Part shown: piece by piece, positions 12,796 through 27,700 of the stretch
Position numbering within the stretch: position 1 is the stretch's first letter
How the letters are laid out: every line of letters begins with the position of its first letter
Assembly: GCA_951217055.1 (NCBI GenBank)
Contig: OX578276.1
Coordinates: 149,973,388-150,037,387 of the forward strand
Direction of reading: 5' to 3'
Source of the DNA: Gerris lacustris
Taxonomy: Eukaryota > Arthropoda > Insecta > Hemiptera > Gerridae
Length of the DNA stretch: 64,000 nucleotides
Program-made: the position numbers and the translations under genes
The notes under the pieces: generated by a model
Told to the model about the DNA's origin: nothing
What the model saw: the letters and a program-made list of their open reading frames with translations, nothing else
Database searches by the model: none

Positions 12796-15700
12796 TAAAA
12801 ACGGGGTTTTTTCGATTTTAGGGGGGAAGGAGGGGGAAAAGTGAAATTTCGGCAATTTTTCGGGTTCACAATGCGGGCATTGCGCGTCGAACGGTGAAAA
12901 CCGCAAGTCTCTAGCTCTACCGGAAGTGGGTAAACATTTGTATACGTGAGTGAGTGAGTGAGTCAGTTACACATGGGGTTGTATAGTATATAGATAGGGA
13001 GTGGGAATTCCAAAATAGTTATTTCTTGATAAATACTCATTTTTCTCAGAAAAGAAAAAAGAATCACAAGGAAAATGAATTGTCATTTCAAAGGGCATTA
13101 GTGCGGGGTTCAAATGCCTCAATCCGGAATTAAATCGGTAAGCAATTGCTCACGCCACGAGGGTTCAAAGTACAAATTTCGACGAAAAATATCAAAATCG
13201 CTCGATTTAAGGCAGAACCGTTGGTCGTACGAGAAAAAGTCAAAGGATCAAAGTTGTAGATCTTTTAAAATTAGGATTAGGTGGTGCTATTTGTTTTTCG
13301 ATTCGACTTACCGTTTAGCCGCAATACGCCTTCAAACCGCTTAAAAGTCAAGACAGCCGTTTTTAATTTTTTAGGGAGGGTAAAAATGAAAAATTTCAAC
13401 TTTTTACAATTTTCCTTTCAATTACCCGACAAAAGCTAGCAGATTGCCAAATTTCAAATTTCTAGCTCATTCTATCTAAAAACGGGGTTTTTTCGATTTT
13501 AGGGGGGGAAGGAGGGGGAAAAGTGAAATTTCGGCAATTTTTCGGGTTCACAATGCGGACATTGCGCGTCGAACGGCGAAAACCGCAAGTCTCTAGCTCT
13601 ACCGGAAGTGGGTAAACATTTGTATACGTGAGTGAGTGAGTTACACATGGGGTTGTATAGTATATAGATAGACATTTCGACGAAAAGTATGAAAATGGCT
13701 CGATTTAAGGCAGAACCGTTGGTCGTACGAGAAAAAGTCAAAGGACCAAAGTTGTAGAGATCTTTAAAAATGAGGAATAGGTGGTGCTATTTGTTTTTCG
13801 ATTCGACTTACCGTTTAGCCGCAATACGCCTTCAAACCGCTTAAAAGTCAAGACAGCCGTTTTTAATTTTTTAGGAAGGGTAAAAATGAAAAATTTCAAC
13901 TATTTACAATTTTCCTTTCAATTACCCGACAAAAGCTAGCAGATTGCCAAATTTCAAATTTCTAGCTAATTCTTTCTAAAAACGGGGTTTTTTCGATTTT
14001 AGGGGGGAAGGAGGGGGAAAAGTGAAATTTCGGCAATTTTTCGGGTTCACAATGCGGGCATTGCGCGTCGAACGGTGAAAACCGCAAGTCTCTAGCTCTA
14101 CCGGAAGTGGGTAAACATTTGTATACGTGAGTGAGTGAGTGAGTCAGTTACACATGGGGTTGTATAGTATATAGATAGGGAGTGGGAATCCCAAAATAGT
14201 TATTTCTTGATAAATACTCATTTTTCTCAGAAAAGAAAAAAGAATCACAAGGAAATGAATTGTCATTTCAAAGGGCATTAGTGCGGGGTTCAAATGCCTC
14301 AATCCGGAATTAAATCGGTAAGCAATTGCTCACGCCACGAGGGTTCAAAGTACAAATTTCGACGAAAAATATCAAAATCGCTCGATTTAAGGCAGAACCG
14401 TTGGTCGTACGAGAAAAAGTCAAAGGATCAAAGTTGTAGATCTTTTAAAATTAGGATTAGGTGGTGCTATTTGTTTTTCGATTCGACTTACCGTTTAGCC
14501 GCAATACGCCTTCAAACCGCTTAAAAGTCAAGACAGCCGTTTTTAATTTTTTAGGGAGGGTAAAAATGAAAAATTTCAACTTTTTACAATTTTCCTTTCA
14601 ATTACCCGACAAAAGCTAGCAGATTGCCAAATTTCAAATTTCTAGCTCATTCTATCTAAAAACGGGGTTTTTTCGATTTTAGGGGGGGAAGGAGGGGGAA
14701 AAGTGAAATTTCGGCAATTTTTCGGGTTCACAATGCGGACATTGCGCGTCGAACGGCGAAAACCGCAAGTCTCTAGCTCTACCGGAAGTGGGTAAACATT
14801 TGTATACGTGAGTGAGTGAGTTACACATGGGGTTGTATAGTATATAGATAGACATTTCGACGAAAAGTATGAAAATGGCTCGATTTAAGGCAGAACCGTT
14901 GGTCGTACGAGAAAAAGTCAAAGGACCAAAGTTGTAGAGATCTTTAAAAATGAGGAATAGGTGGTGCTATTTGTTTTTCGATTCGACTTACCGTTTAGCC
15001 GCAATACGCCTTCAAACCGCTTAAAAGTCAAGACAGCCGTTTTTAATTTTTTAGGAAGGGTAAAAATGAAAAATTTCAACTATTTACAATTTTCCTTTCA
15101 ATTACCCGACAAAAGCTAGCAGATTGCCAAATTTCAAATTTCTAGCTAATTCTTTCTAAAAACGGGGTTTTTTCGATTTTAGGGGGGAAGGAGGGGGAAA
15201 AGTGAAATTTCGGCAATTTTTCGGGTTCACAATGCGGGCATTGCGCGTCGAACGGTGAAAACCGCAAGTCTCTAGCTCTACCGGAAGTGGGTAAACATTT
15301 GTATACGTGAGTGAGTGAGTGAGTCAGTTACACATGGGGTTGTATAGTATATAGATAGGGAGTGGGAATCCCAAAATAGTTATTTCTTGATAAATACTCA
15401 TTTTTCTCAGAAAAGAAAAAAGAATCACAAGGAAAATGAATTGTCATTTCAAAGGGCATTAGTGCGGGGTTCAAATGCCTCAATCCGGAATTAAATCGGT
15501 AAGCAATTGCTCACGCCACGAGGGTTCAAAGTACAAATTTCGACGAAAAATATCAAAATCGCTCGATTTAAGGCAGAACCGTTGGTCGTACGAGAAAAAG
15601 TCAAAGGATCAAAGTTGTAGATCTTTTAAAATTAGGATTAGGTGGTGCTATTTGTTTTTCGATTCGACTTACCGTTTAGCCGCAATACGCCTTCAAACCG

Positions 15701-18700
15701 CTTAAAAGTCAAGACAGCCGTTTTTAATTTTTTAGGGAGGGTAAAAATGAAAAATTTCAACTTTTTAAAATTTTCCTTTCAATTACCCGACAAAAGCTAG
15801 CAGATTGCCAAATTTCAAATTTCTAGCTCATTCTATCTAAAAACGGGGTTTTTTCGATTTTAGGGGGGGAAGGAGGGGGAAAAGTGAAATTTCGGCAATT
15901 TTTCGGGTTCACAATGCGGACATTGCGCGTCGAACGGCGAAAACCGCAAGTCTCTAGCTCTACCGGAAGTGGGTAAACATTTGTATACGTGAGTGAGTGA
16001 GTTACACATGGGGTTGTATAGTATATAGATAGACATTTCGACGAAAAGTATGAAAATGGCTCGATTTAAGGCAGAACCGTTGGTCGTACGAGAAAAAGTC
16101 AAAGGACCAAAGTTGTAGATCTTTAAAAATGAGGAACAGGTGGTGCTATTTGTTTTTCGATTCGACTTACCGTTTAGCCGCAATACGCCTTCAAACCGCT
16201 TAAAAGTCAAGACAGCCGTTTTTAATTTTTTAGGAAGGGTAAAAATGAAAAATTTCAACTATTTACAATTTTCCTTTCAATTACCCGACAAAAGCTAGCA
16301 GATTGCCAAATTTCAAATTTCTAGCTAATTCTTTCTAAAAACGGGGTTTTTTCGATTTTAGGGGGGAAGGAGGGGGAAAAGTGAAATTTCGGCAATTTTT
16401 CGGGTTCACAATGCGGGCATTGCGCGTCGAACGGTGAAAACCGCAAGTCTCTAGCTCTACCGGAAGTGGGTAAACATTTGTATACGTGAGTGAGTGAGTG
16501 AGTCAGTTACACATGGGGTTGTATAGTATATAGATAGGGAGTGGGAATTCCAAAATAGTTATTTCTTGATAAATACTCATTTTTCTCAGAAAAGAAAAAA
16601 GAATCACAAGGAAAATGAATTGTCATTTCAAAGGGCATTAGTGCGGGGTTCAAATGCCTCAATCCGGAATTAAATCGGTAAGCAATTGCTCACGCCACGA
16701 GGGTTCAAAGTACAAATTTCGACGAAAAATATCAAAATCGCTCGATTTAAGGCAGAACCGTTGGTCGTACGAGAAAAAGTCAAAGGATCAAAGTTGTAGA
16801 TCTTTTAAAATTAGGATTAGGTGGTGCTATTTGTTTTTCGATTCGACTTACCGTTTAGCCGCAATACGCCTTCAAACCGCTTAAAAGTCAAGACAGCCGT
16901 TTTTAATTTTTTAGGGAGGGTAAAAATGAAAAATTTCAACTTTTTACAATTTTCCTTTCAATTACCCGACAAAAGCTAGCAGATTGCCAAATTTCAAATT
17001 TCTAGCTCATTCTATCTAAAAACGGGGTTTTTTCGATTTTAGGGGGGGAAGGAGGGGGAAAAGTGAAATTTCGGCAATTTTTCGGGTTCACAATGCGGAC
17101 ATTGCGCGTCGAACGGCGAAAACCGCAAGTCTCTAGCTCTACCGGAAGTGGGTAAACATTTGTATACGTGAGTGAGTGAGTTACACATGGGGTTGTATAG
17201 TATATAGATAGACATTTCGACGAAAAGTATGAAAATGGCTCGATTTAAGGCAGAACCGTTGGTCGTACGAGAAAAAGTCAAAGGACCAAAGTTGTAGAGA
17301 TCTTTAAAAATGAGGAATAGGTGGTGCTATTTGTTTTTCGATTCGACTTACCGTTTAGCCGCAATACGCCTTCAAACCGCTTAAAAGTCAAGACAGCCGT
17401 TTTTAATTTTTTAGGAAGGGTAAAAATGAAAAATTTCAACTATTTACAATTTTCCTTTCAATTACCCGACAAAAGCTAGCAGATTGCCAAATTTCAAATT
17501 TCTAGCTAATTCTTTCTAAAAACGGGGTTTTTTCGATTTTAGGGGGGAAGGAGGGGGAAAAGTGAAATTTCGGCAATTTTTCGGGTTCACAATGCGGGCA
17601 TTGCGCGTCGAACGGTGAAAACCGCAAGTCTCTAGCTCTACCGGAAGTGGGTAAACATTTGTATACGTGAGTGAGTGAGTGAGTCAGTTACACATGGGGT
17701 TGTATAGTATATAGATAGGGAGTGGGAATCCCAAAATAGTTATTTCTTGATAAATACTCATTTTTCTCAGAAAAGAAAAAAGAATCACAAGGAAAATGAA
17801 TTGTCATTTCAAAGGGCATTAGTGCGGGGTTCAAATGCCTCAATCCGGAATTAAATCGGTAAGCAATTGCTCACGCCACGAGGGTTCAAAGTACAAATTT
17901 CGACGAAAAATATCAAAATCGCTCGATTTAAGGCAGAACCGTTGGTCGTACGAGAAAAAGTCAAAGGATCAAAGTTGTAGATCTTTTAAAATTAGGATTA
18001 GGTGGTGCTATTTGTTTTTCGATTCGACTTACCGTTTAGCCGCAATACGCCTTCAAACCGCTTAAAAGTCAAGACAGCCGTTTTTAATTTTTTAGGGAGG
18101 GTAAAAATGAAAAATTTCAACTTTTTAAAATTTTCCTTTCAATTACCCGACAAAAGCTAGCAGATTGCCAAATTTCAAATTTCTAGCTCATTCTATCTAA
18201 AAACGGGGTTTTTTCGATTTTAGGGGGGGAAGGAGGGGGAAAAGTGAAATTTCGGCAATTTTTCGGGTTCACAATGCGGACATTGCGCGTCGAACGGCGA
18301 AAACCGCAAGTCTCTAGCTCTACCGGAAGTGGGTAAACATTTGTATACGTGAGTGAGTGAGTTACACATGGGGTTGTATAGTATATAGATAGACATTTCG
18401 ACGAAAAGTATGAAAATGGCTCGATTTAAGGCAGAACCGTTGGTCGTACGAGAAAAAGTCAAAGGACCAAAGTTGTAGATCTTTAAAAATGAGGAACAGG
18501 TGGTGCTATTTGTTTTTCGATTCGACTTACCGTTTAGCCGCAATACGCCTTCAAACCGCTTAAAAGTCAAGACAGCCGTTTTTAATTTTTTAGGAAGGGT
18601 AAAAATGAAAAATTTCAACTATTTACAATTTTCCTTTCAATTACCCGACAAAAGCTAGCAGATTGCCAAATTTCAAATTTCTAGCTAATTCTTTCTAAAA

Positions 18701-21700
18701 ACGGGGTTTTTTCGATTTTAGGGGGGAAGGAGGGGGAAAAGTGAAATTTCGGCAATTTTTCGGGTTCACAATGCGGGCATTGCGCGTCGAACGGTGAAAA
18801 CCGCAAGTCTCTAGCTCTACCGGAAGTGGGTAAACATTTGTATACGTGAGTGAGTGAGTGAGTCAGTTACACATGGGGTTGTATAGTATATAGATAGGGA
18901 GTGGGAATTCCAAAATAGTTATTTCTTGATAAATACTCATTTTTCTCAGAAAAGAAAAAAGAATCACAAGGAAAATGAATTGTCATTTCAAAGGGCATTA
19001 GTGCGGGGTTCAAATGCCTCAATCCGGAATTAAATCGGTAAGCAATTGCTCACGCCACGAGGGTTCAAAGTACAAATTTCGACGAAAAATATCAAAATCG
19101 CTCGATTTAAGGCAGAACCGTTGGTCGTACGAGAAAAAGTCAAAGGATCAAAGTTGTAGATCTTTTAAAATTAGGATTAGGTGGTGCTATTTGTTTTTCG
19201 ATTCGACTTACCGTTTAGCCGCAATACGCCTTCAAACCGCTTAAAAGTCAAGACAGCCGTTTTTAATTTTTTAGGGAGGGTAAAAATGAAAAATTTCAAC
19301 TTTTTACAATTTTCCTTTCAATTACCCGACAAAAGCTAGCAGATTGCCAAATTTCAAATTTCTAGCTCATTCTATCTAAAAACGGGGTTTTTTCGATTTT
19401 AGGGGGGGAAGGAGGGGGAAAAGTGAAATTTCGGCAATTTTTCGGGTTCACAATGCGGACATTGCGCGTCGAACGGCGAAAACCGCAAGTCTCTAGCTCT
19501 ACCGGAAGTGGGTAAACATTTGTATACGTGAGTGAGTGAGTTACACATGGGGTTGTATAGTATATAGATAGACATTTCGACGAAAAGTATGAAAATGGCT
19601 CGATTTAAGGCAGAACCGTTGGTCGTACGAGAAAAAGTCAAAGGACCAAAGTTGTAGAGATCTTTAAAAATGAGGAATAGGTGGTGCTATTTGTTTTTCG
19701 ATTCGACTTACCGTTTAGCCGCAATACGCCTTCAAACCGCTTAAAAGTCAAGACAGCCGTTTTTAATTTTTTAGGAAGGGTAAAAATGAAAAATTTCAAC
19801 TATTTACAATTTTCCTTTCAATTACCCGACAAAAGCTAGCAGATTGCCAAATTTCAAATTTCTAGCTAATTCTTTCTAAAAACGGGGTTTTTTCGATTTT
19901 AGGGGGGAAGGAGGGGGAAAAGTGAAATTTCGGCAATTTTTCGGGTTCACAATGCGGGCATTGCGCGTCGAACGGTGAAAACCGCAAGTCTCTAGCTCTA
20001 CCGGAAGTGGGTAAACATTTGTATACGTGAGTGAGTGAGTGAGTCAGTTACACATGGGGTTGTATAGTATATAGATAGGGAGTGGGAATCCCAAAATAGT
20101 TATTTCTTGATAAATACTCATTTTTCTCAGAAAAGAAAAAAGAATCACAAGGAAAATGAATTGTCATTTCAAAGGGCATTAGTGCGGGGTTCAAATGCCT
20201 CAATCCGGAATTAAATCGGTAAGCAATTGCTCACGCCACGAGGGTTCAAAGTACAAATTTCGACGAAAAATATCAAAATCGCTCGATTTAAGGCAGAACC
20301 GTTGGTCGTACGAGAAAAAGTCAAAGGATCAAAGTTGTAGATCTTTTAAAATTAGGATTAGGTGGTGCTATTTGTTTTTCGATTCGACTTACCGTTTAGC
20401 CGCAATACGCCTTCAAACCGCTTAAAAGTCAAGACAGCCGTTTTTAATTTTTTAGGGAGGGTAAAAATGAAAAATTTCAACTTTTTACAATTTTCCTTTC
20501 AATTACCCGACAAAAGCTAGCAGATTGCCAAATTTCAAATTTCTAGCTCATTCTATCTAAAAACGGGGTTTTTTCGATTTTAGGGGGGGAAGGAGGGGGA
20601 AAAGTGAAATTTCGGCAATTTTTCGGGTTCACAATGCGGACATTGCGCGTCGAACGGCGAAAACCGCAAGTCTCTAGCTCTACCGGAAGTGGGTAAACAT
20701 TTGTATACGTGAGTGAGTGAGTTACACATGGGGTTGTATAGTATATAGATAGACATTTCGACGAAAAGTATGAAAATGGCTCGATTTAAGGCAGAACCGT
20801 TGGTCGTACGAGAAAAAGTCAAAGGACCAAAGTTGTAGAGATCTTTAAAAATGAGGAATAGGTGGTGCTATTTGTTTTTCGATTCGACTTACCGTTTAGC
20901 CGCAATACGCCTTCAAACCGCTTAAAAGTCAAGACAGCCGTTTTTAATTTTTTAGGAAGGGTAAAAATGAAAAATTTCAACTATTTACAATTTTCCTTTC
21001 AATTACCCGACAAAAGCTAGCAGATTGCCAAATTTCAAATTTCTAGCTAATTCTTTCTAAAAACGGGGTTTTTTCGATTTTAGGGGGGAAGGAGGGGGAA
21101 AAGTGAAATTTCGGCAATTTTTCGGGTTCACAATGCGGGCATTGCGCGTCGAACGGTGAAAACCGCAAGTCTCTAGCTCTACCGGAAGTGGGTAAACATT
21201 TGTATACGTGAGTGAGTGAGTGAGTCAGTTACACATGGGGTTGTATAGTATATAGATAGGGAGTGGGAATCCCAAAATAGTTATTTCTTGATAAATACTC
21301 ATTTTTCTCAGAAAAGAAAAAAGAATCACAAGGAAAATGAATTGTCATTTCAAAGGGCATTAGTGCGGGGTTCAAATGCCTCAATCCGGAATTAAATCGG
21401 TAAGCAATTGCTCACGCCACGAGGGTTCAAAGTACAAATTTCGACGAAAAATATCAAAATCGCTCGATTTAAGGCAGAACCGTTGGTCGTACGAGAAAAA
21501 GTCAAAGGATCAAAGTTGTAGATCTTTTAAAATTAGGATTAGGTGGTGCTATTTGTTTTTCGATTCGACTTACCGTTTAGCCGCAATACGCCTTCAAACC
21601 GCTTAAAAGTCAAGACAGCCGTTTTTAATTTTTTAGGGAGGGTAAAAATGAAAAATTTCAACTTTTTACAATTTTCCTTTCAATTACCCGACAAAAGCTA

Positions 21701-24700
21701 GCAGATTGCCAAATTTCAAATTTCTAGCTCATTCTATCTAAAAACGGGGTTTTTTCGATTTTAGGGGGGGAAGGAGGGGGAAAAGTGAAATTTCGGCAAT
21801 TTTTCGGGTTCACAATGCGGACATTGCGCGTCGAACGGCGAAAACCGCAAGTCTCTAGCTCTACCGGAAGTGGGTAAACATTTGTATACGTGAGTGAGTG
21901 AGTTACACATGGGGTTGTATAGTATATAGATAGACATTTCGACGAAAAGTATGAAAATGGCTCGATTTAAGGCAGAACCGTTGGTCGTACGAGAAAAAGT
22001 CAAAGGACCAAAGTTGTAGATCTTTAAAAATGAGGAATAGGTGGTGCTATTTGTTTTTCGATTCGACTTACCGTTTAGCCGCAATACGCCTTCAAACCGC
22101 TTAAAAGTCAAGACAGCCGTTTTTAATTTTTTAGGAAGGGTAAAAATGAAAAATTTCAACTATTTACAATTTTCCTTTCAATTACCCGACAAAAGCTAGC
22201 AGATTGCCAAATTTCAAATTTCTAGCTAATTCTTTCTAAAAACGGGGTTTTTTCGATTTTAGGGGGGAAGGAGGGGGAAAAGTGAAATTTCGGCAATTTT
22301 TCGGGTTCACAATGCGGGCATTGCGCGTCGAACGGTGAAAACCGCAAGTCTCTAGCTCTACCGGAAGTGGGTAAACATTTGTATACGTGAGTGAGTGAGT
22401 GAGTCAGTTACACATGGGGTTGTATAGTATATAGATAGGGAGTGGGAATCCCAAAATAGTTATTTCTTGATAAATACTCATTTTTCTCAGAAAAGAAAAA
22501 AGAATCACAAGGAAAATGAATTGTCATTTCAAAGGGCATTAGTGCGGGGTTCAAATGCCTCAATCCGGAATTAAATCGGTAAGCAATTGCTCACGCCACG
22601 AGGGTTCAAAGTACAAATTTCGACGAAAAATATCAAAATCGCTCGATTTAAGGCAGAACCGTTGGTCGTACGAGAAAAAGTCAAAGGACCAAAGTTGTAG
22701 ATCTTTAAAAATGAGGAATAGGTGGTGCTATTTGTTTTTCGATTCGACTTACCGTTTAGCCGCAATACGCCTTCAAACCGCTTAAAAGTCAAGACAGCCG
22801 TTTTTAATTTTTTAGGGAGGGTAAAAATGAAAAATTTCAACTTTTTAAAATTTTCCTTTCAATTACCCGACAAAAGCTAGCAGATTGCCAAATTTCAAAT
22901 TTCTAGCTCATTCTATCTAAAAACGGGGTTTTTTCGATTTTAGGGGGGGAAGGAGGGGGAAAAGTGAAATTTCGGCAATTTTTCGGGTTCACAATGCGGA
23001 CATTGCGCGTCGAACGGCGAAAACCGCAAGTCTCTAGCTCTACCGGAAGTGGGTAAACATTTGTATACGTGAGTGAGTGAGTTACACATGGGGTTGTATA
23101 GTATATAGATAGACATTTCGACGAAAAGTATGAAAATGGCTCGATTTAAGGCAGAACCGTTGGTCGTACGAGAAAAAGTCAAAGGACCAAAGTTGTAGAT
23201 CTTTAAAAATGAGGAATAGGTGGTGCTATTTGTTTTTCGATTCGACTTACCGTTTAGCCGCAATACGCCTTCAAACCGCTTAAAAGTCAAGACAGCCGTT
23301 TTTAATTTTTTAGGGAGGGTAAAAATGAAAAATTTCAACTATTTACAATTTTCCTTTCAATTACCCGACAAAAGCTAGCAGATTGCCAAATTTCAAATTT
23401 CTAGCTAATTCTTTCTAAAAACGGGGTTTTTTCGATTTTAGGGGGGAAGGAGGGGGAAAAGTGAAATTTCGGCAATTTTTCGGGTTCACAATGCGGGCAT
23501 TGCGCGTCGAACGGTGAAAACCGCAAGTCTCTAGCTCTACCGGAAGTGGGTAAACATTTGTATACGTGAGTGAGTGAGTGAGTCAGTTACACATGGGGTT
23601 GTATAGTATATAGATAGGGAGTGGGAATTCCAAAATAGTTATTTCTTGATAAATACTCATTTTTCTCAGAAAAGAAAAAAGAATCACAAGGAAAATGAAT
23701 TGTCATTTCAAAGGGCATTAGTGCGGGGTTCAAATGCCTCAATCCGGAATTAAATCGGTAAGCAATTGCTCACGCCACGAGGGTTCAAAGTACAAATTTC
23801 GACGAAAAATATCAAAATCGCTCGATTTAAGGCAGAACCGTTGGTCGTACGAGAAAAAGTCAAAGGATCAAAGTTGTAGATCTTTTAAAATTAGGATTAG
23901 GTGGTGCTATTTGTTTTTCGATTCGACTTACCGTTTAGCCGCAATACGCCTTCAAACCGCTTAAAAGTCAAGACAGCCGTTTTTAATTTTTTAGGGAGGG
24001 TAAAAATGAAAAATTTCAACTTTTTACAATTTTCCTTTCAATTACCCGACAAAAGCTAGCAGATTGCCAAATTTCAAATTTCTAGCTCATTCTATCTAAA
24101 AACGGGGTTTTTTCGATTTTAGGGGGGGAAGGAGGGGGAAAAGTGAAATTTCGGCAATTTTTCGGGTTCACAATGCGGACATTGCGCGTCGAACGGCGAA
24201 AACCGCAAGTCTCTAGCTCTACCGGAAGTGGGTAAACATTTGTATACGTGAGTGAGTGAGTTACACATGGGGTTGTATAGTATATAGATAGACATTTCGA
24301 CGAAAAGTATGAAAATGGCTCGATTTAAGGCAGAACCGTTGGTCGTACGAGAAAAAGTCAAAGGACCAAAGTTGTAGAGATCTTTAAAAATGAGGAATAG
24401 GTGGTGCTATTTGTTTTTCGATTCGACTTACCGTTTAGCCGCAATACGCCTTCAAACCGCTTAAAAGTCAAGACAGCCGTTTTTAATTTTTTAGGAAGGG
24501 TAAAAATGAAAAATTTCAACTATTTACAATTTTCCTTTCAATTACCCGACAAAAGCTAGCAGATTGCCAAATTTCAAATTTCTAGCTAATTCTTTCTAAA
24601 AACGGGGTTTTTTCGATTTTAGGGGGGAAGGAGGGGGAAAAGTGAAATTTCGGCAATTTTTCGGGTTCACAATGCGGGCATTGCGCGTCGAACGGTGAAA

Positions 24701-27700
24701 ACCGCAAGTCTCTAGCTCTACCGGAAGTGGGTAAACATTTGTATACGTGAGTGAGTGAGTGAGTCAGTTACACATGGGGTTGTATAGTATATAGATAGGG
24801 AGTGGGAATCCCAAAATAGTTATTTCTTGATAAATACTCATTTTTCTCAGAAAAGAAAAAAGAATCACAAGGAAAATGAATTGTCATTTCAAAGGGCATT
24901 AGTGCGGGGTTCAAATGCCTCAATCCGGAATTAAATCGGTAAGCAATTGCTCACGCCACGAGGGTTCAAAGTACAAATTTCGACGAAAAATATCAAAATC
25001 GCTCGATTTAAGGCAGAACCGTTGGTCGTACGAGAAAAAGTCAAAGGACCAAAGTTGTAGATCTTTAAAAATGAGGAATAGGTGGTGCTATTTGTTTTTC
25101 GATTCGACTTACCGTTTAGCCGCAATACGCCTTCAAACCGCTTAAAAGTCAAGACAGCCGTTTTTAATTTTTTAGGGAGGGTAAAAATGAAAAATTTCAA
25201 CTTTTTAAAATTTTCCTTTCAATTACCCGACAAAAGCTAGCAGATTGCCAAATTTCAAATTTCTAGCTCATTCTATCTAAAAACGGGGTTTTTTCGATTT
25301 TAGGGGGGGAAGGAGGGGGAAAAGTGAAATTTCGGCAATTTTTCGGGTTCACAATGCGGACATTGCGCGTCGAACGGCGAAAACCGCAAGTCTCTAGCTC
25401 TACCGGAAGTGGGTAAACATTTGTATACGTGAGTGAGTGAGTTACACATGGGGTTGTATAGTATATAGATAGACATTTCGACGAAAAGTATGAAAATGGC
25501 TCGATTTAAGGCAGAACCGTTGGTCGTACGAGAAAAAGTCAAAGGACCAAAGTTGTAGATCTTTAAAAATGAGGAATAGGTGGTGCTATTTGTTTTTCGA
25601 TTCGACTTACCGTTTAGCCGCAATACGCCTTCAAACCGCTTAAAAGTCAAGACAGCCGTTTTTAATTTTTTAGGGAGGGTAAAAATGAAAAATTTCAACT
25701 ATTTACAATTTTCCTTTCAATTACCCGACAAAAGCTAGCAGATTGCCAAATTTCAAATTTCTAGCTAATTCTTTCTAAAAACGGGGTTTTTTCGATTTTA
25801 GGGGGGAAGGAGGGGGAAAAGTGAAATTTCGGCAATTTTTCGGGTTCACAATGCGGGCATTGCGCGTCGAACGGTGAAAACCGCAAGTCTCTAGCTCTAC
25901 CGGAAGTGGGTAAACATTTGTATACGTGAGTGAGTGAGTGAGTCAGTTACACATGGGGTTGTATAGTATATAGATAGGGAGTGGGAATTCCAAAATAGTT
26001 ATTTCTTGATAAATACTCATTTTTCTCAGAAAAGAAAAAAGAATCACAAGGAAAATGAATTGTCATTTCAAAGGGCATTAGTGCGGGGTTCAAATGCCTC
26101 AATCCGGAATTAAATCGGTAAGCAATTGCTCACGCCACGAGGGTTCAAAGTACAAATTTCGACGAAAAATATCAAAATCGCTCGATTTAAGGCAGAACCG
26201 TTGGTCGTACGAGAAAAAGTCAAAGGATCAAAGTTGTAGATCTTTTAAAATTAGGATTAGGTGGTGCTATTTGTTTTTCGATTCGACTTACCGTTTAGCC
26301 GCAATACGCCTTCAAACCGCTTAAAAGTCAAGACAGCCGTTTTTAATTTTTTAGGGAGGGTAAAAATGAAAAATTTCAACTTTTTACAATTTTCCTTTCA
26401 ATTACCCGACAAAAGCTAGCAGATTGCCAAATTTCAAATTTCTAGCTCATTCTATCTAAAAACGGGGTTTTTTCGATTTTAGGGGGGGAAGGAGGGGGAA
26501 AAGTGAAATTTCGGCAATTTTTCGGGTTCACAATGCGGACATTGCGCGTCGAACGGCGAAAACCGCAAGTCTCTAGCTCTACCGGAAGTGGGTAAACATT
26601 TGTATACGTGAGTGAGTGAGTTACACATGGGGTTGTATAGTATATAGATAGACATTTCGACGAAAAGTATGAAAATGGCTCGATTTAAGGCAGAACCGTT
26701 GGTCGTACGAGAAAAAGTCAAAGGACCAAAGTTGTAGATCTTTAAAAATGAGGAATAGGTGGTGCTATTTGTTTTTCGATTCGACTTACCGTTTAGCCGC
26801 AATACGCCTTCAAACCGCTTAAAAGTCAAGACAGCCGTTTTTAATTTTTTAGGGAGGGTAAAAATGAAAAATTTCAACTATTTACAATTTTCCTTTCAAT
26901 TACCCGACAAAAGCTAGCAGATTGCCAAATTTCAAATTTCTAGCTAATTCTTTCTAAAAACGGGGTTTTTTCGATTTTAGGGGGGAAGGAGGGGGAAAAG
27001 TGAAATTTCGGCAATTTTTCGGGTTCACAATGCGGGCATTGCGCGTCGAACGGTGAAAACCGCAAGTCTCTAGCTCTACCGGAAGTGGGTAAACATTTGT
27101 ATACGTGAGTGAGTGAGTGAGTCAGTTACACATGGGGTTGTATAGTATATAGATAGGGAGTGGGAATTCCAAAATAGTTATTTCTTGATAAATACTCATT
27201 TTTCTCAGAAAAGAAAAAAGAATCACAAGGAAAATGAATTGTCATTTCAAAGGGCATTAGTGCGGGGTTCAAATGCCTCAATCCGGAATTAAATCGGTAA
27301 GCAATTGCTCACGCCACGAGGGTTCAAAGTACAAATTTCGACGAAAAATATCAAAATCGCTCGATTTAAGGCAGAACCGTTGGTCGTACGAGAAAAAGTC
27401 AAAGGATCAAAGTTGTAGATCTTTTAAAATTAGGATTAGGTGGTGCTATTTGTTTTTCGATTCGACTTACCGTTTAGCCGCAATACGCCTTCAAACCGCT
27501 TAAAAGTCAAGACAGCCGTTTTTAATTTTTTAGGGAGGGTAAAAATGAAAAATTTCAACTTTTTACAATTTTCCTTTCAATTACCCGACAAAAGCTAGCA
27601 GATTGCCAAATTTCAAATTTCTAGCTCATTCTATCTAAAAACGGGGTTTTTTCGATTTTAGGGGGGGAAGGAGGGGGAAAAGTGAAATTTCGGCAATTTT